Of a stretch of 64,000 nucleotides of DNA, positions 12,008-23,200 are shown piece by piece. A program made the translations under genes and the position numbers. Positions within the stretch are counted from its first letter, which is position 1, and the number at the start of each line of letters is the position of its first letter. Source of the DNA: Miscanthus floridulus (Eukaryota; Streptophyta; Magnoliopsida; Poales; Poaceae); the NCBI RefSeq assembly GCF_019320115.1, contig NC_089589.1:22158580-22222579 (forward strand), read 5' to 3'. The notes under the pieces were generated by a model. The model saw nothing but the letters and a program-made list of their open reading frames with translations, had not been told where the DNA came from and searched no databases.

Positions 12008-13147
12008 TGTTTACACCAGAATTTGGAAGAACGATTGCAGGAACTCGAAAGCTCCCAAAATCATGTCATCAAGGAATCAATTGCATAATGGTCGGTGTCA
12101 GCTGGTTCGAACGCAGCACTAGAATTGGCTCTCTTCAGATAGCGCAAGCAGATAACTATAATAGCTACAATTGGCGCTAGGAAAAACATGCTGGACTCTA
12201 CAAAAAGGGAAAGATTAGAGTCCAAGTTATCTTAAATTAGGAATGTTTCCTATTAGGCCAAAAATTATAATGAGTTGTGCTTAAGTAGGATTCATGTGTA
12301 GGTTCCGGGTATAAATATTGGACCCCAACTATTGTAAAAAGACAACAATCAATCAAATACAAGTTACTTACTTTTTCAGCTTCGGCCACCCCTTAGGAGT
12401 AGGAGTAGAGTAGATCTCGGCAAGTTCTTCAGCGAGTAGGGCTGCATCGGTCCGGCCGACCTCCGGCTTGTCTGTAAGTACCGTCATGGCTTATACTTCT
12501 GTTCGTACGGCTGCATCGATCCGGTCGACCTCCACTGCGACTCTGGTATAAGCTAGTTATCGACTCTAGTCTGGTTCAAGTACCACTGCATCGATCCGGT
12601 CGACCTCCACTGCTCGAACTAGATTAAGGTCAAGTTATCGGCTCTATCTAAGGGTGGCATCCTTCGGATAGATTCATTAAGTTACCGATATTGCTTGTTG
12701 CTTTTATTATTTATTTAATTACAACAATATCACTTTTCCCGATTGGGATTGATCTAGATCAGCCTTATATCCTGTTTAACCCATCATTTATTAATCTAAA
12801 CTAATCTAATCTGCACCTTAAACGATGATTTATGTTTTATTGTTTGTTTTATGTCAACCTTGATCGTGCATAGTGTGCGGTTAAGGCATGTCGTGTCTTG
12901 AATAGATCTATTGGCTCTCGAAGCCGCACATTCAGAACTGTCTGACAAAACCACCATGTTCCGCCTTAAATTACTGATTAATTTTCTCTCCTTGTTAATT
13001 GCAGGGTCAAATTGACTAGCACGTCTCGGGAGGAGTACGCAGGATCGATCATCCCCGTGTTGAAGCTAGGCGGATCTCTAGCTCCATCGAGCAGACCCTT
13101 CTGGCTTGCTCGTGTGCCGTTGGCACGAGACACGTTTCGTGTCGACA
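12008..13147 (+). repeat. 5' LTR of element C (1,140 bp, internally deleted)
   Basis: It runs from TGTTTACACC to GTGTCGACA and pairs with the 3' LTR at 32909-34706. A TATA box (TATAAATA, 12310-12317) is followed by spaced repeats of GCATCGATCCGGTCGACC near 12443, 12510 and 12586. Compared with the 3' LTR it lacks about 660 bp after ATAGATCTATTGGCT (about 12915). Confidence 0.9.
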
Positions 13148-13184
13148 CATGTTCTGGCACGCTCGGTGGGACCCCACAATCGTC

Positions 13185-16051
13185 ATGGCGGCTTACAATA
13201 ACAACGACATCCTCATGGTACCTTATGAAGACCTACCTGATGAAGATAAAGATGTCATCAGCAAAGTTATAGAAGAATTTTAGAACAAGTGTTTGTTGTC
13301 CTACACCAAAACACGTGACAATACAATTGTTCAGAAATATCCACTACCGAGAGTTCTGTTGCATGGGCAAATAGATGCAGATGAAGCTGAAGACAGGCGT
13401 TTCTTCATGAAAGCTGTAAACAAATCTATTTATGATGCCATATCAAGCCATAATGAAGCTTTCTTGGACACACTCCACAACACCATGAAAGAGGTGTTTC
13501 ATGGGTTCCTAGTTGATCAGATTATGCCGGCTTATTACAACATTCCACATTCGTCAACTCAAGGGACTAATCAAGATGGTACCAGCCATCAACAAGCAGC
13601 GCCAGCTGGTAATGATGATGTCTAGGTAGTTTAGAGTTAATCTAAGTAAGCTCAAGGTGTTACTACGAATCAGATATAGTATAATCCTAGATCGTCAGTG
13701 TAACATGTGTAACAGCTAGCGGGGCAAGGTCCGAACCAGATGATTAATTTTGGCACATCAGGCCACATGCCGTCGTCGGCTCAAAAAATAGCACCATCAA
13801 TTCAAAAGATCCGTATAGATATAGATCCTCATGTCTATAATAAGAGACTTCAAGCAGCAAACCAGCAAAGGACCCAGTAGATAGAAATTCCACAGGGGTA
13901 TCATTATGGCATAGATTATAACACCCTTCACATGATTCCGAATCTAGGGTATCAAGGCACACAAGATTTCAATCCACAGACGGGTCAGCAGGCGTAGAGA
14001 AATCCAAATTCAAATGCTGATGAGTTGTTGCTGAGGGTGACCGAGATGATGAAGAATTAGTTCGGTCTAAAGCCTAAAGGGCTGACCTTCTCGTACAAAC
14101 GCCCATATCCAGAATGGTATGATTTGGTCGTTCTTCCTACCAATTACAGGCTCCCAGAGTTTGCTAAGTTCACTAGCTAAGACAGCACAAGCACAATTGA
14201 ACATGTCAGTCAGTATCTTACACAGTTGGGCGAAGCATCCGTTGAAGAGGCCCATCGAGTTTGTTTCTTCTCCTTGTCCCTATTAGGGCCAGCCTTCACT
14301 TGGTTTTCATCACTGCCAGTTAACTACATTGCCAATTGGGCTAACCTAGAGAAGAAATTTTATACATATTTTTACACTGAGACAGGAGAAAAGAAAATTA
14401 CCGATTTAACAACTATAAGGTAGAGAACTAATGAATCGGGCACCGAGTTTCTTCAGAGGTTCTGAGAGACTAGAAATTTGTGTTTCTCATTAAACTTGGC
14501 TTTTGAGCAGCTAGCTGATTTGGCCGTTCAAGGAATGTTGCCAACATGGAGGGAGAAACTGCTGGGACAAGAATTTGATAACCTGGGTCAATTGACTCAA
14601 CGAGTGGCCGCACTCAATAGCCAGTTCCAGAATATGCGCAGAGATACCCGATTCTAGAATAGTACTACAACGGCCGAAGCCTATAATCCATATTCAGTCG
14701 ATGACGGCTATGAAGATGAAGAAGAAGAAGTGGTTGCCGCGGCTAAATGAAATTGGGGCAAAAAGGCAGTAATGATGCCAAATCCTTGGAGAAGAGGAGT
14801 CGAGGAGAGCTATGACTTTGACATCATGAAATAAGACAAGCTCTTCGATTTCTTGCTCGAGAAGGGACAGATCAAGTTGCCTGATAATCATGTTATGTTG
14901 CCCCCTGATTAGTTGAAAAATAAGAAGTTATGCAAGTTTCACAATGCTACATCTCATTCTACCAATGAATGCAGAGTTTTCCGGCAGCATATATAGAGGG
15001 CTATTCGGCAAGGGAGGCTCAAATTTGATACGCCTTGGAAGATGAAAGTCAATGATAATCCTTTTCTAGGAGATCAAAACATGGTCGATGTTAGGCTGCT
15101 CAAAGGGAAGACTAAGGTCCTGACATCAACCAAATCAAGAGAAACTGGAACAGTCGATCCCGAGATGCAAATATCGGCTGACGAATACAGAGAAATTAAA
15201 AGACGTCGCGATAAGCAAAAGAGCTGATATGAGCAAGGAGAAACGTCAAAGGATGGGGCGATAAAGCCACGGGTTACATATCAAATTTTGTTGAATAAAT
15301 GGCAGCGATAGAAGGAAAAAGATTATCAGCGTTGGTTAGAAGAGCGAGAATACCGGCGTCAATAGGAAGAAGAAAGGTATGAAAGAAAGCAAGCTGAATC
15401 ACATTAGAATTATCCTTTCTTCAGACATTGCTGGAACGCAGGTTTGAAATTGCCTACTAGAAATAATTGTCCAGAGTGCAGTGAACAATATTGGGAGTTT
15501 AGGCAATCTCAAGCCAACCGCCGATCTGTCCATGCTCAAGACGAGTATCATCATAATAACGTGGATCGATGCTTAAAAAATAGAAGTGTTCATGATCAGC
15601 TAGGAAAGCGAGTTGTTGATCAAAACTAGCCTGATTATGAAGAAGAGAGTAATGAAGAAGGATATGTTTGGCAGGAAGGCCAATGGTGCCTAGAAGGTTT
15701 GATAAGAAGCCAGAAAAGAAGGGTGCAACGTCTAAGGAATAAAGAGTTGGAACAGGCTCAGGCATCCGGTAAACCTCAAGTGTAGCGTGCTAAGCAAACA
15801 GCCAATAGAAGGCAACCATCAGCTAATATTCAAATAGCTTTTCTTTTGCCATCATAATTTAGAGCTTCAGCAGACCGAGAAATTTACTCAGATTTTGATG
15901 AATCGGAGTATGAAGAGATAGTTGCCAAGTTGACGGTTATACAATAGGCTATATTCGATAAACCAGTCAAACATCGGCACTTGAAGGCTTTATATGTAAA
16001 AGGTTTTGTTGATGGGAAGTCGATGAACAAGATGTTGGTGGATGGAGGTGT
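13185..16051 (+). pseudogene. gag-pro: Gag and N-terminal protease of element C, many stop codons
   Basis: The frame opens at the ATG at 13185 (MAAYNNNDILMVPYEDL), 38 bp past the LTR. It stays in one frame over much of its length but is cut by stops, for example TAG at 13281, 13623 and 14421 and TGA at 14463, with more to 15950. Recognisable parts are a capsid region (FSLSLLGPAFTWFSSLPVNYIANW), a Cys/His knuckle (CKFHNATSHSTNEC, near 14935) and a second Cys-rich patch (HCWNAGLKLPTRNNCPEC, near 15427). The protease begins at LKALYVKGFVDGKSMNKMLVDGG, where the active-site DGG lies at the D insertion point (16047-16051 is the AGGTG duplication). Confidence 0.85.
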
Positions 16052-17635
16052 GTCGGATACCACAAGAAGGGGTACCCTAAGCATGAACCAAAAATATTGC
16101 TTAAACCTTGCAAAAAACAAAGCCAAAAGACAACCGCGAGGTCTCAGCAGATTCTCCGATTCGCCCGAGGCCTTGCGCCGAGGCCTCAGGCGAAAGGCCA
16201 AAAGCTCCCCACCCCACTGAGGCCCTCTCGCCGAGGCACTCTTGCTGGGCCCGTCTCGCCGAGGCCCCGCCCAGAAAGGCCTCGGACGGGATGCCAATTC
16301 TCTGATTCGCTCGAGGTTGGGCTTGGCAACAACCTCGTCACCTCCGTCCCGACCGAACTCCTCTGACAAAACGTCACGTCTGGATTAATGCGCCCAACCA
16401 CTCCCGCAAACGTCAGCCGCATGCGGGTACAGTACGGGCAGAACGACCAACGGGACAGGGGATCGGGCGCAGCAGGGGTTACCTGCCACTGTGCTCATCA
16501 CTGTGCTCCCTACTGACATGCGTACTACCCTATGCTACCTAACCCCTACGCCAAGGACAAAGCGGCGTGGAGGGTCAACTCCATGTCCCTATAGTCTCGG
16601 AAACAGTAGGAGAGCCCAACTGCTCATTCTTCTCCTCGTCCGAGACCCCCCAGCAGGGCCTTGGACGTACTGTTCCTTCTCCGCCTCGGCCGAGGCCAGG
16701 CTCGTCCCGTATCCTCATCGTCTCCGCCTCAACCGCTCCTCTGGCATGCCATCCCATCTGTGTGAGTGCCCCTGATCACACCTACTACGTCAGCCATGAT
16801 TGGCAGGGTACAGCGACAGGGGCGATGGGACGGCGGTCAAATCTCCTTTTTACCATCCCCTACTGCCGGTGCAGGGACTACCGTACCCTGCGGACACTCG
16901 CTCCATACTTTTTCCACATGGACCGGGTACGACGCGGACCACCGAGACCCCCGCGTCATACACAGGTCACCTCCGAGGCCTCGGCAAAGCAGGCCTCGGC
17001 ACGATCAGCTACAGCACCCGCTAGGCCTCGGCACTCCACCAGGTCAAGAGTCCACCAGGCACGGCATGTCTCCGGCCGTGGAGGCCATACTGACTAGACA
17101 TCGACAAGGACCCCCACGACCTCAACCACTTCAAGCCTGGCCAGCACGGCGCACTAGTCAAGTACCGATCTCCATTCCCAACGCCATGCTACTACAGGAC
17201 TGAGCTGCAGTAAGCTCCACGTGTAGCTCACTCATGTACTCCTGGCTCCCTCCTTGTGGTTATAAAAGGAAGCAGCCAGGGATAGCTCTAGAGGGGGGGC
17301 GAGAAAGAGATACTAAAGAATCGCGCTCTCACATACGCCCAAGACACACTCTGTAACATCCACTCGCCCAAGCTGCCTGAGAGCAGTGTCTCAAGTAGCT
17401 CGCACCGTTCCACGCTGAGACCTGGGACTAGCTCCCTCTCTCACCCAGCTTGTAACCCCCTACTACAAGCACTTCGGTGCAAGGAATACAAGATCGATCT
17501 CTTAGACTGGACGTAGGGCACCAATTGCCTGAACTAGTATAAACCTTGTGTCTCTTTGCATCACCATCTGGGATTAGGGGCACGCAGTTCACGATTACTA
17601 GTTGGTTGAGGACCCCCCGGTCCGAAACGCCGACA
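16052..17635 (+). repeat. 5' LTR of element D
   Basis: It begins TGTCGGATACCACAAGAAGG and ends CGAAACGCCGACA, matching 25637-27219. TATA box TATAAAA at 17261-17267. The first 300 bases are dense in CTCGCCGAGGC motifs. By eye the first ~190 bases differ from the 3' LTR at about 12 sites, nearly all transitions, so the insertion is not very recent or the CpG-rich part mutated fast. Confidence 0.95.
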
Positions 17636-17656
17636 GTTGGCGCGCCAGGTAGGGGC
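17636..17656 (+). other. Primer-binding region of element D
   Basis: GTTGGCGCGCCAGGTAGGGG directly follows the 5' LTR, the position of the tRNA primer site. The cognate tRNA was not assigned. Confidence 0.75.
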
Positions 17657-17692
17657 CTATGCGTGTTAGCGTGATCGTCCCAACAAGTTCCA

Positions 17693-18560
17693 GATGGCTG
17701 ACCCCATACGCCCACTACGTCTCGGCACGGTGGTCTGGTTTGGGAGCCTAGAGTTCATGTCTATAGGATGTGAGTACGATATGCTACTCCTCACACCCAG
17801 AGCCCCACCAACCGGCGACGACGTCACGCATCGGTAGCCTAGGCGCAGGCGGCGCCTGGGCCGCCACTCTCGTCACGCTCGCTAGGCACGACGCGAGCGG
17901 GACTACTCCGACGCCACACGAGCTCAGGGCTGCGTGCTGCACTCTGCCGACATCCCATGCCCGACTGTTGGTACAGAGTCCCTGGCTGGGGACCTATCTA
18001 GCCTAAGCCTGGGCAGGGGAAAGACGCCGGTAGTGCGCAACGACGTCCCGTCGTCAAGCTCTGCCCGCCACATCCTGAGGAATCGACTCAGGCGGAGCAG
18101 TGCCCAGCGGTGGCACCATCCCCGTACCCCTTCGGGCTGAAAAAACATCGCCGCCGCCTACGCTTTTGCCTACGCCTCCGCGCACGCGGAGCCCTCAGAA
18201 CACCACCAACGATTTGCCCTCGACTTCTCCACCACAACCTCGACCCACACCGACACTAACTCCTCGGAGGAGAACGAGGCGTGGGCCGGAGCGGACTTCT
18301 CCAGGCTCCATGACCCTGAGGCTATGCGCCGCTTCTTGACTGCAAGCGACTACTGCTTCGGCTACTCCGACTCCGATGACGAAAGCACTTACGATCTGGC
18401 CAGGGGCAAGCAATGAGGGTGAAGGGGCAAGCAACCGCTCCCCGCTCCGTACATCGTCGCCCAAGTGCTAAAACCCAGGACCTACAAGCTGGCCAACGAG
18501 AAGGGCGAAATCTTCACCAACGCTTGGAACATAGAACAGCTACGTCGTTTCTACCCTTAA
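17693..18560 (+). pseudogene. Element D gag remnant fused to integrase C-terminus
   Basis: A degraded frame starts at the ATG at 17693 (MADPIRPLRLGTVVW). Further on, RFLTASDYCFGYSDSDDESTYDLARG resembles the gag N-terminal region of Tat Gypsy elements. From about 18435 the protein instead reads VAQVLKPRTYKLANEKGEI and then NAWNIEQLRRFYP with a TAA stop, which is the extreme C-terminus of a Gypsy integrase. Everything from mid-gag to the end of integrase is therefore missing. Twelve bases (AGGGGCAAGCAA) occur twice at the junction, at 18402-18413 and 18423-18434. Several stops interrupt the gag part. Confidence 0.75.
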
Positions 18561-19134
18561 ACCTCCAAGCATTGTATACATTGTTTCTCAAGATATATTA
18601 AAGAAGCATCCTTTAGTTGTCCTAATTTTTCGAGAAAACTCCCCCCCTCGACAGGGGATCGACGTTGAGACAACGTTATAAGGGAGACTTGGCTCTGCCT
18701 TTGTAGAACCGAGCCTCCCTCGGGGGCTAAAAGGGGGGGAACCCTCCTAAGTCCCAGACGCTGTTTTTTAATCATTTTCTTTTTTGAATAAATTTCTAGT
18801 CCAAATTCTCTCGCGTACTCCGACAAATCGATTGTAAAAAACCAAAGGACCGAAAGTGTGCCTCAACGGCAAAAGGCCGGCCGAGCCACGAGACCGCCTA
18901 CGCCCCTAGGCTATGGCAACTCCTTCACCACCTTTCGTCGGAGGGGCAGCTGAGGCTCCGAGGAAGTTTTTTGCAAAAGGACTTGTCTAGAAACAAGGCA
19001 GAGGACAGAGGCTTGGAAAAGCAATATAAACCGATTAAAAAAGCATGCGCACGAGTACTTCAAAGGCCTCGACGGCCACAAATGTCATGACACGACAATA
19101 ACTCAATTCGTTTACATGGCCTCTTCAGCCTAGG
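18561..19134 (+). other. Post-pol spacer of element D
   Basis: No gene. It contains CTCGGGGGCTAAAAGGGGGG (near 18720), a purine-rich block like those after pol in Tat elements, then the 3' flank of the antisense gene. The sequence around 18880-18960 is GC-rich and has no convincing ORF. Confidence 0.5.
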
Positions 19135-22100
19135 TCAAGGCTCAGGATCTCTTGCATCGACGGCTGGCGTGGGGGGAACCACCTCTTCTTCAAACAGATT
19201 GGCCAGCGCTGCCCCAAGGACCTCAGCCGCCTCCATCAGCTTGGCGACCTCCTCATCAGCCTCCTCCTCATCATCAGGCAAGATGTAACCATCGCTGACA
19301 GCCTCGAGGTTGATGGCGTAGTGCGAGGAGACGACAGCCAGGGCACGCTTGACGCCTGTATGCAACGCCGCCCAAAGTTACTCCCGCACTTGGCCACTCA
19401 ACGCAACCAGGCGGCTCCTGAGGGAGCTACCCGACTGAGCCCCCTCAACAGCCAGGGCCTCGCAGACGGTACGGGCGCTGGCCTACAACGCATCGTGCTC
19501 CTCGATCTCGGCCTCAAGCATCGCCTGCACTGTGACAGAGGCCTCTGCCACCCGGGAAACCTCCTTCTCCAACCCTGCGCCAAAACGAGCAGGATGCGGT
19601 CAAACACGAAAGGAGGATAAGTCAAACAGGGGCAAAGGCCTATGGGACTTACCCTCAGATTTATCTTTCCAGCGCTGGACCTCGACCCATGATGCCTCGG
19701 TCGCCTTGGAGGCCTCCTTCTCTAGCTCTGTACCACACCGGGGAGTTAGGGGGCCGAATGCAAGAAAAATAAATAAAATAAAGGGAACAAAACTTACCCT
19801 CGAGCTTCCCCTTCCAAGCCAAGGCATCGACCCGGGAGGCCTCGATCGCCTTGAGGGCCTCGTCCAGGGCGCCCTTTGTCTCACCCAACTGCGCGGCGAT
19901 GGACTTGGCAGAGATCATCGCCTCTTCAACCCGAGAAAGGAGGGCGTCCCGCTCGCCGGCCACCCGGGTCAGCTCCTCCTCCAGCTCCTTGACTCGCGCC
20001 GCCAAAGGAGTGACCTGCTCCCGAGCCGTGGCCGCCTCGGCCTGCATATCTGCACAACGAAGGCGGAGGTCCTCCGCCTCCGTGCTCTGCACTGATAGGA
20101 GCCTATTGGCATTTGCGAGCAGGTCCTTCTGCTGCCCGAGTTGGTCCCAGACGTCTCTCTCCTAATGGAGGAACAATGATTTCCCAAGAGACCGGGCCTC
20201 GAGCTCCTGGATAGGTAGAACAGGGGTCATGCATTGCGAAAAGACTCAGAACAAGACGACACCGCACGAGAAAAGAAGACGTGTACCTAGGCGACGCTGG
20301 GCAGATCGTCGTCCATAACGGACAGCGCCATTCGCAGCGACTGCACCGCCAGCCGGTGATATTGCTCGAAAGAGCTCCAGCGCCCCCCCTCGACCGCATC
20401 CTCGAGGGCGAATAGAGGCTCCCCCTCTGGGTCGTCCCGGCTCAACCACGATACACGCGGGTGATTCCACCCACGGGCCTCAAGTCGTACCCACGCGAGG
20501 GCCGAGTTCCCCTCGCCAGAAGCCGGAACTGGCTGCTCGGCGGTGCTGGCAATCTCGACATCCGCCGTCTCCTTCCCTCGGGAAGTATTGGCAGGAGAGG
20601 TCGCCTGAACCTCCACCCCCCGGGCGCTCTCCTGTGATGGCGGCAGGCCTTGGACAAGGGGCGGCACCAAAGGTTGCCCCACCTCCATCTCTGAATCCCA
20701 GTCCGCCGGGCCCGCCACGCTCGCCTCAACCATCTCGGCCTCAGAAGTCCCAGGGGCCTCGGCTTTGCTCCCAGCCTCGGCAACTGGGGACGCCCTGGCC
20801 CCATCAGACTCGTGGGCCTCGGCAACACGCGGCGTAGGCCCTTCCTCCTCCGTCTGCTCTGCGGTCACCCCAGGAGCCTCTTCCTGAACGACCGGCCCCC
20901 CTAGGTCGGCCCTGGCCGACGCCGCACCATGATGCACGGCGGCTTGCGCCTCTGCCACCTGTTGAGCAGTGGGACTGGCGCTCACTTTGAGTGCCTTGCA
21001 CGACACCAAGGCTGGCACCTCCACCCGATGCTTCCAACTGAAGGCGAAACACAAACTCGGTCAGCATATGACCATGAGGCGAGTAGGGGACGATGCGAAC
21101 GTCACTGAAAAAACACTCACCTCGAGCGGGGTTGCAGCCGCTTCGACACCGCAACTCTCCTCTACAACGGCAGTGGCGGTGGCGGAGACACGACCCCGGT
21201 ATCCACTGGCGCTAGCCGACCCTCGTCGGACTCTAGCGCCCCCTCGATCCTCTGCGGGGGCAGTTGCGTCGCCTCCACCGCCGCCTACTCCACCACTACC
21301 GTTGAGCCCAATGGGCTAATGGCACGCTTCCCCAGTGCCCGTAGCTCGGGCGTATCAGCCTCGGACGCGGGGCGAGCGATCGCCGACCCCGGGGCGCCAT
21401 CTCCTCCTCCCCCTAGAAGCGCCGGGCTGCTCACCGACACCCCGGGCATTGTCTCCCCGACATCGGGGAGATGGTCCAGGGGACCTCGCCCCCTCTCGAT
21501 CCCGCCATCTTCATCCAAAGAGTCCTCCGATAGCGACAGCGACGGAGACGACTCCACTGGGAGACCATCCTGCCTTTGACGCCGGCGACGTTTCTCCAGC
21601 GCTTCGTGCTTGAGTATCTTCTTGTTGCGCTTTGCTTCCCTAGCATTCTTCTTCTTCTTCTGCACCTCGGCATGTGCTCGGTTCGCCGCCCGCCGCCTTA
21701 CGTCCTTGGGAACGGGTGGCGGGGAGGCTCGTACGTATCTCATCCCCTGCGGGAACTACGAGCACAAGTGAGCAAACGGGAAAACGGTGAGGAACGAGGA
21801 GACCCCGGGGGCTGCCACAGCGCGTAACTTACTAGGGAGAGATACCCCTGTGATGGGCGCATGACGACGTGGGATGGACCACCGCTCTTCAGCTTCCCAT
21901 CAACCGTCTCCCTCACCCGACGTAGAATTTCCTCGTCGGAGAGGGCGGCGGTAGACATCCGAATGCCCTCGATCGGCTCATTCCATCTCATTTCAAACAG
22001 GCACCGCCGCCGAGCCATCAGCGGCAGCACCCTCCGGCGATGGAAGGCCACCACGACCACAGCCGCCGTAAGGCTGCAGCCCCGTAGCCTCTCTAGCCCT

Positions 22101-22754
22101 TCTAGAAGCGGCTACAGCTTGGGCTGATCCTCCCTCGGGACGCCATACCCCCACTTCTCCGGACAGTCCTCCATGATCCACCCAGTGTAGGGGGGAAGTC
22201 CGTCGTCGTCATTGTGGAGGTAGAACCAGCTGGTATACTAGCGGCGGTTGGATGACGCGAGCTAGGCCAGGATGTAAAGGTGCTATCGGCCTTGGCGCAC
22301 CTAGAGAGTGCAGCCACCGGCCCTCGTCGTCTTCCTCGTACTCGCCGTACCCGCTGGCTTGGTGGTATGCCCTGCTCGGAAGAGATGGAGCCGCAGCTTC
22401 CAATGGGGGGCAATCCCTAGATACCCCTCGTAGACGGCGACGAAAATAGCCGCCTGTGCAATGGAGTTGGGGTTGAAGTTGTGTAGCTCCACCCCGTAGT
22501 AATGCGGGAGCGCCCGCATGAATCGATCCGCCGACACGCCGAGACCACGCTCGTGGAAAGATACGAAGCTCACGACGTACCCTGCGGGTGGCCTCGGCTC
22601 CGGCTCGCCGAACGGACCAATCCACTCCGGCCTATCGGGGTCGGTGATCGGGCAGAGAAGGCCATCGTCGACAAGAGACTGCAGCATCTCCACGGACACA
22701 TCGGATGGATCCCAAGGATCCACTGGGAGGATGACAGGAGGGCCGCCGGCCATT
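19135..22754 (-). pseudogene. Antisense multi-exon gene of element D (PF04195-like, coiled coil)
   Basis: It is transcribed opposite to the element. The N-terminus (MAGGPPVILPVDPWDPSDV, ATG at 22754) continues into FVSFHERGLGVSADRFMRALPHYYGVELHNFNPNSI, the family often named putative gypsy-type transposon (PF04195). Near 22300 the frame shifts and stops appear. Homologous sequence resumes at 22050 (FHRRRVLPLMARRRCLFEMRW), followed by a basic KKKKNAREAKRNKK segment (about 21650), an acidic Ala/Glu-rich region (21054-20287) and a heptad coiled coil (20092-19800: RVKELEEELTRVAGERDALL). Canonical AGG/GTAAGT donors end exons at 19798 and 19653, with an acceptor at 19727, so short related coiled-coil exons appear duplicated. 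It ends at 19135. Function unknown; no enzyme motif seen. Confidence 0.68.
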
Positions 22755-22916
22755 GCGTGATGGAGAATGAGGGCTGCGGCGGTAAGTCTCTCTCTCTCTC
22801 TTTCTCTCTCTCGCTCTTCTCCCTTCTTCTCCCTGGCACTCTCTGTTCTTGGCAACAGCTCGAAGGCAGAAAAGGCAAAAACGGGCAAGGTAAGGAGGGG
22901 AGGGGCGAGCCCCGTT

Positions 22917-22927
22917 TCATATTTATG
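22917..22927 (-). promoter_or_regulatory. TATA-like box of D antisense gene
   Basis: The minus strand reads GCATAAATATG about 165 bp upstream of the ATG at 22754, within a C-rich plant-like leader that includes a (CT)n run at 22785-22813. Spacing and leader composition suit a Pol II promoter; not proven. Confidence 0.5.
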
Positions 22928-23200
22928 CAGGGAAAGGACGAAACGATCAGGCGACGAAATCGGGGAAGTTTCCCTCAAGTTCAGGCACGGTTAATCCAGA
23001 TCCGATTCTACTGCCCACGCGCCCACCTTTTTCCTCATTAATCGCACGGACGGTTATGTCCTGACCGCTGACGCCGCGTCGCTTCCAACCGCAGCAACAG
23101 CAGGCCCCGAGAAACTGCCTCAAAAGGCGCGCCTACCGTTGTCAGCCGATGGGAGGGGAATATTCCCCCAGCCGATTCCTTCCAGACTAAGGAACTAGGT

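Noticed and set aside
16097..17203. Several plus-strand ORFs of 70-176 codons (and their twins at 25694-26682)
   Set aside because: They lie wholly within the two LTRs of D, recur in both copies with different breaks, and have no domain.
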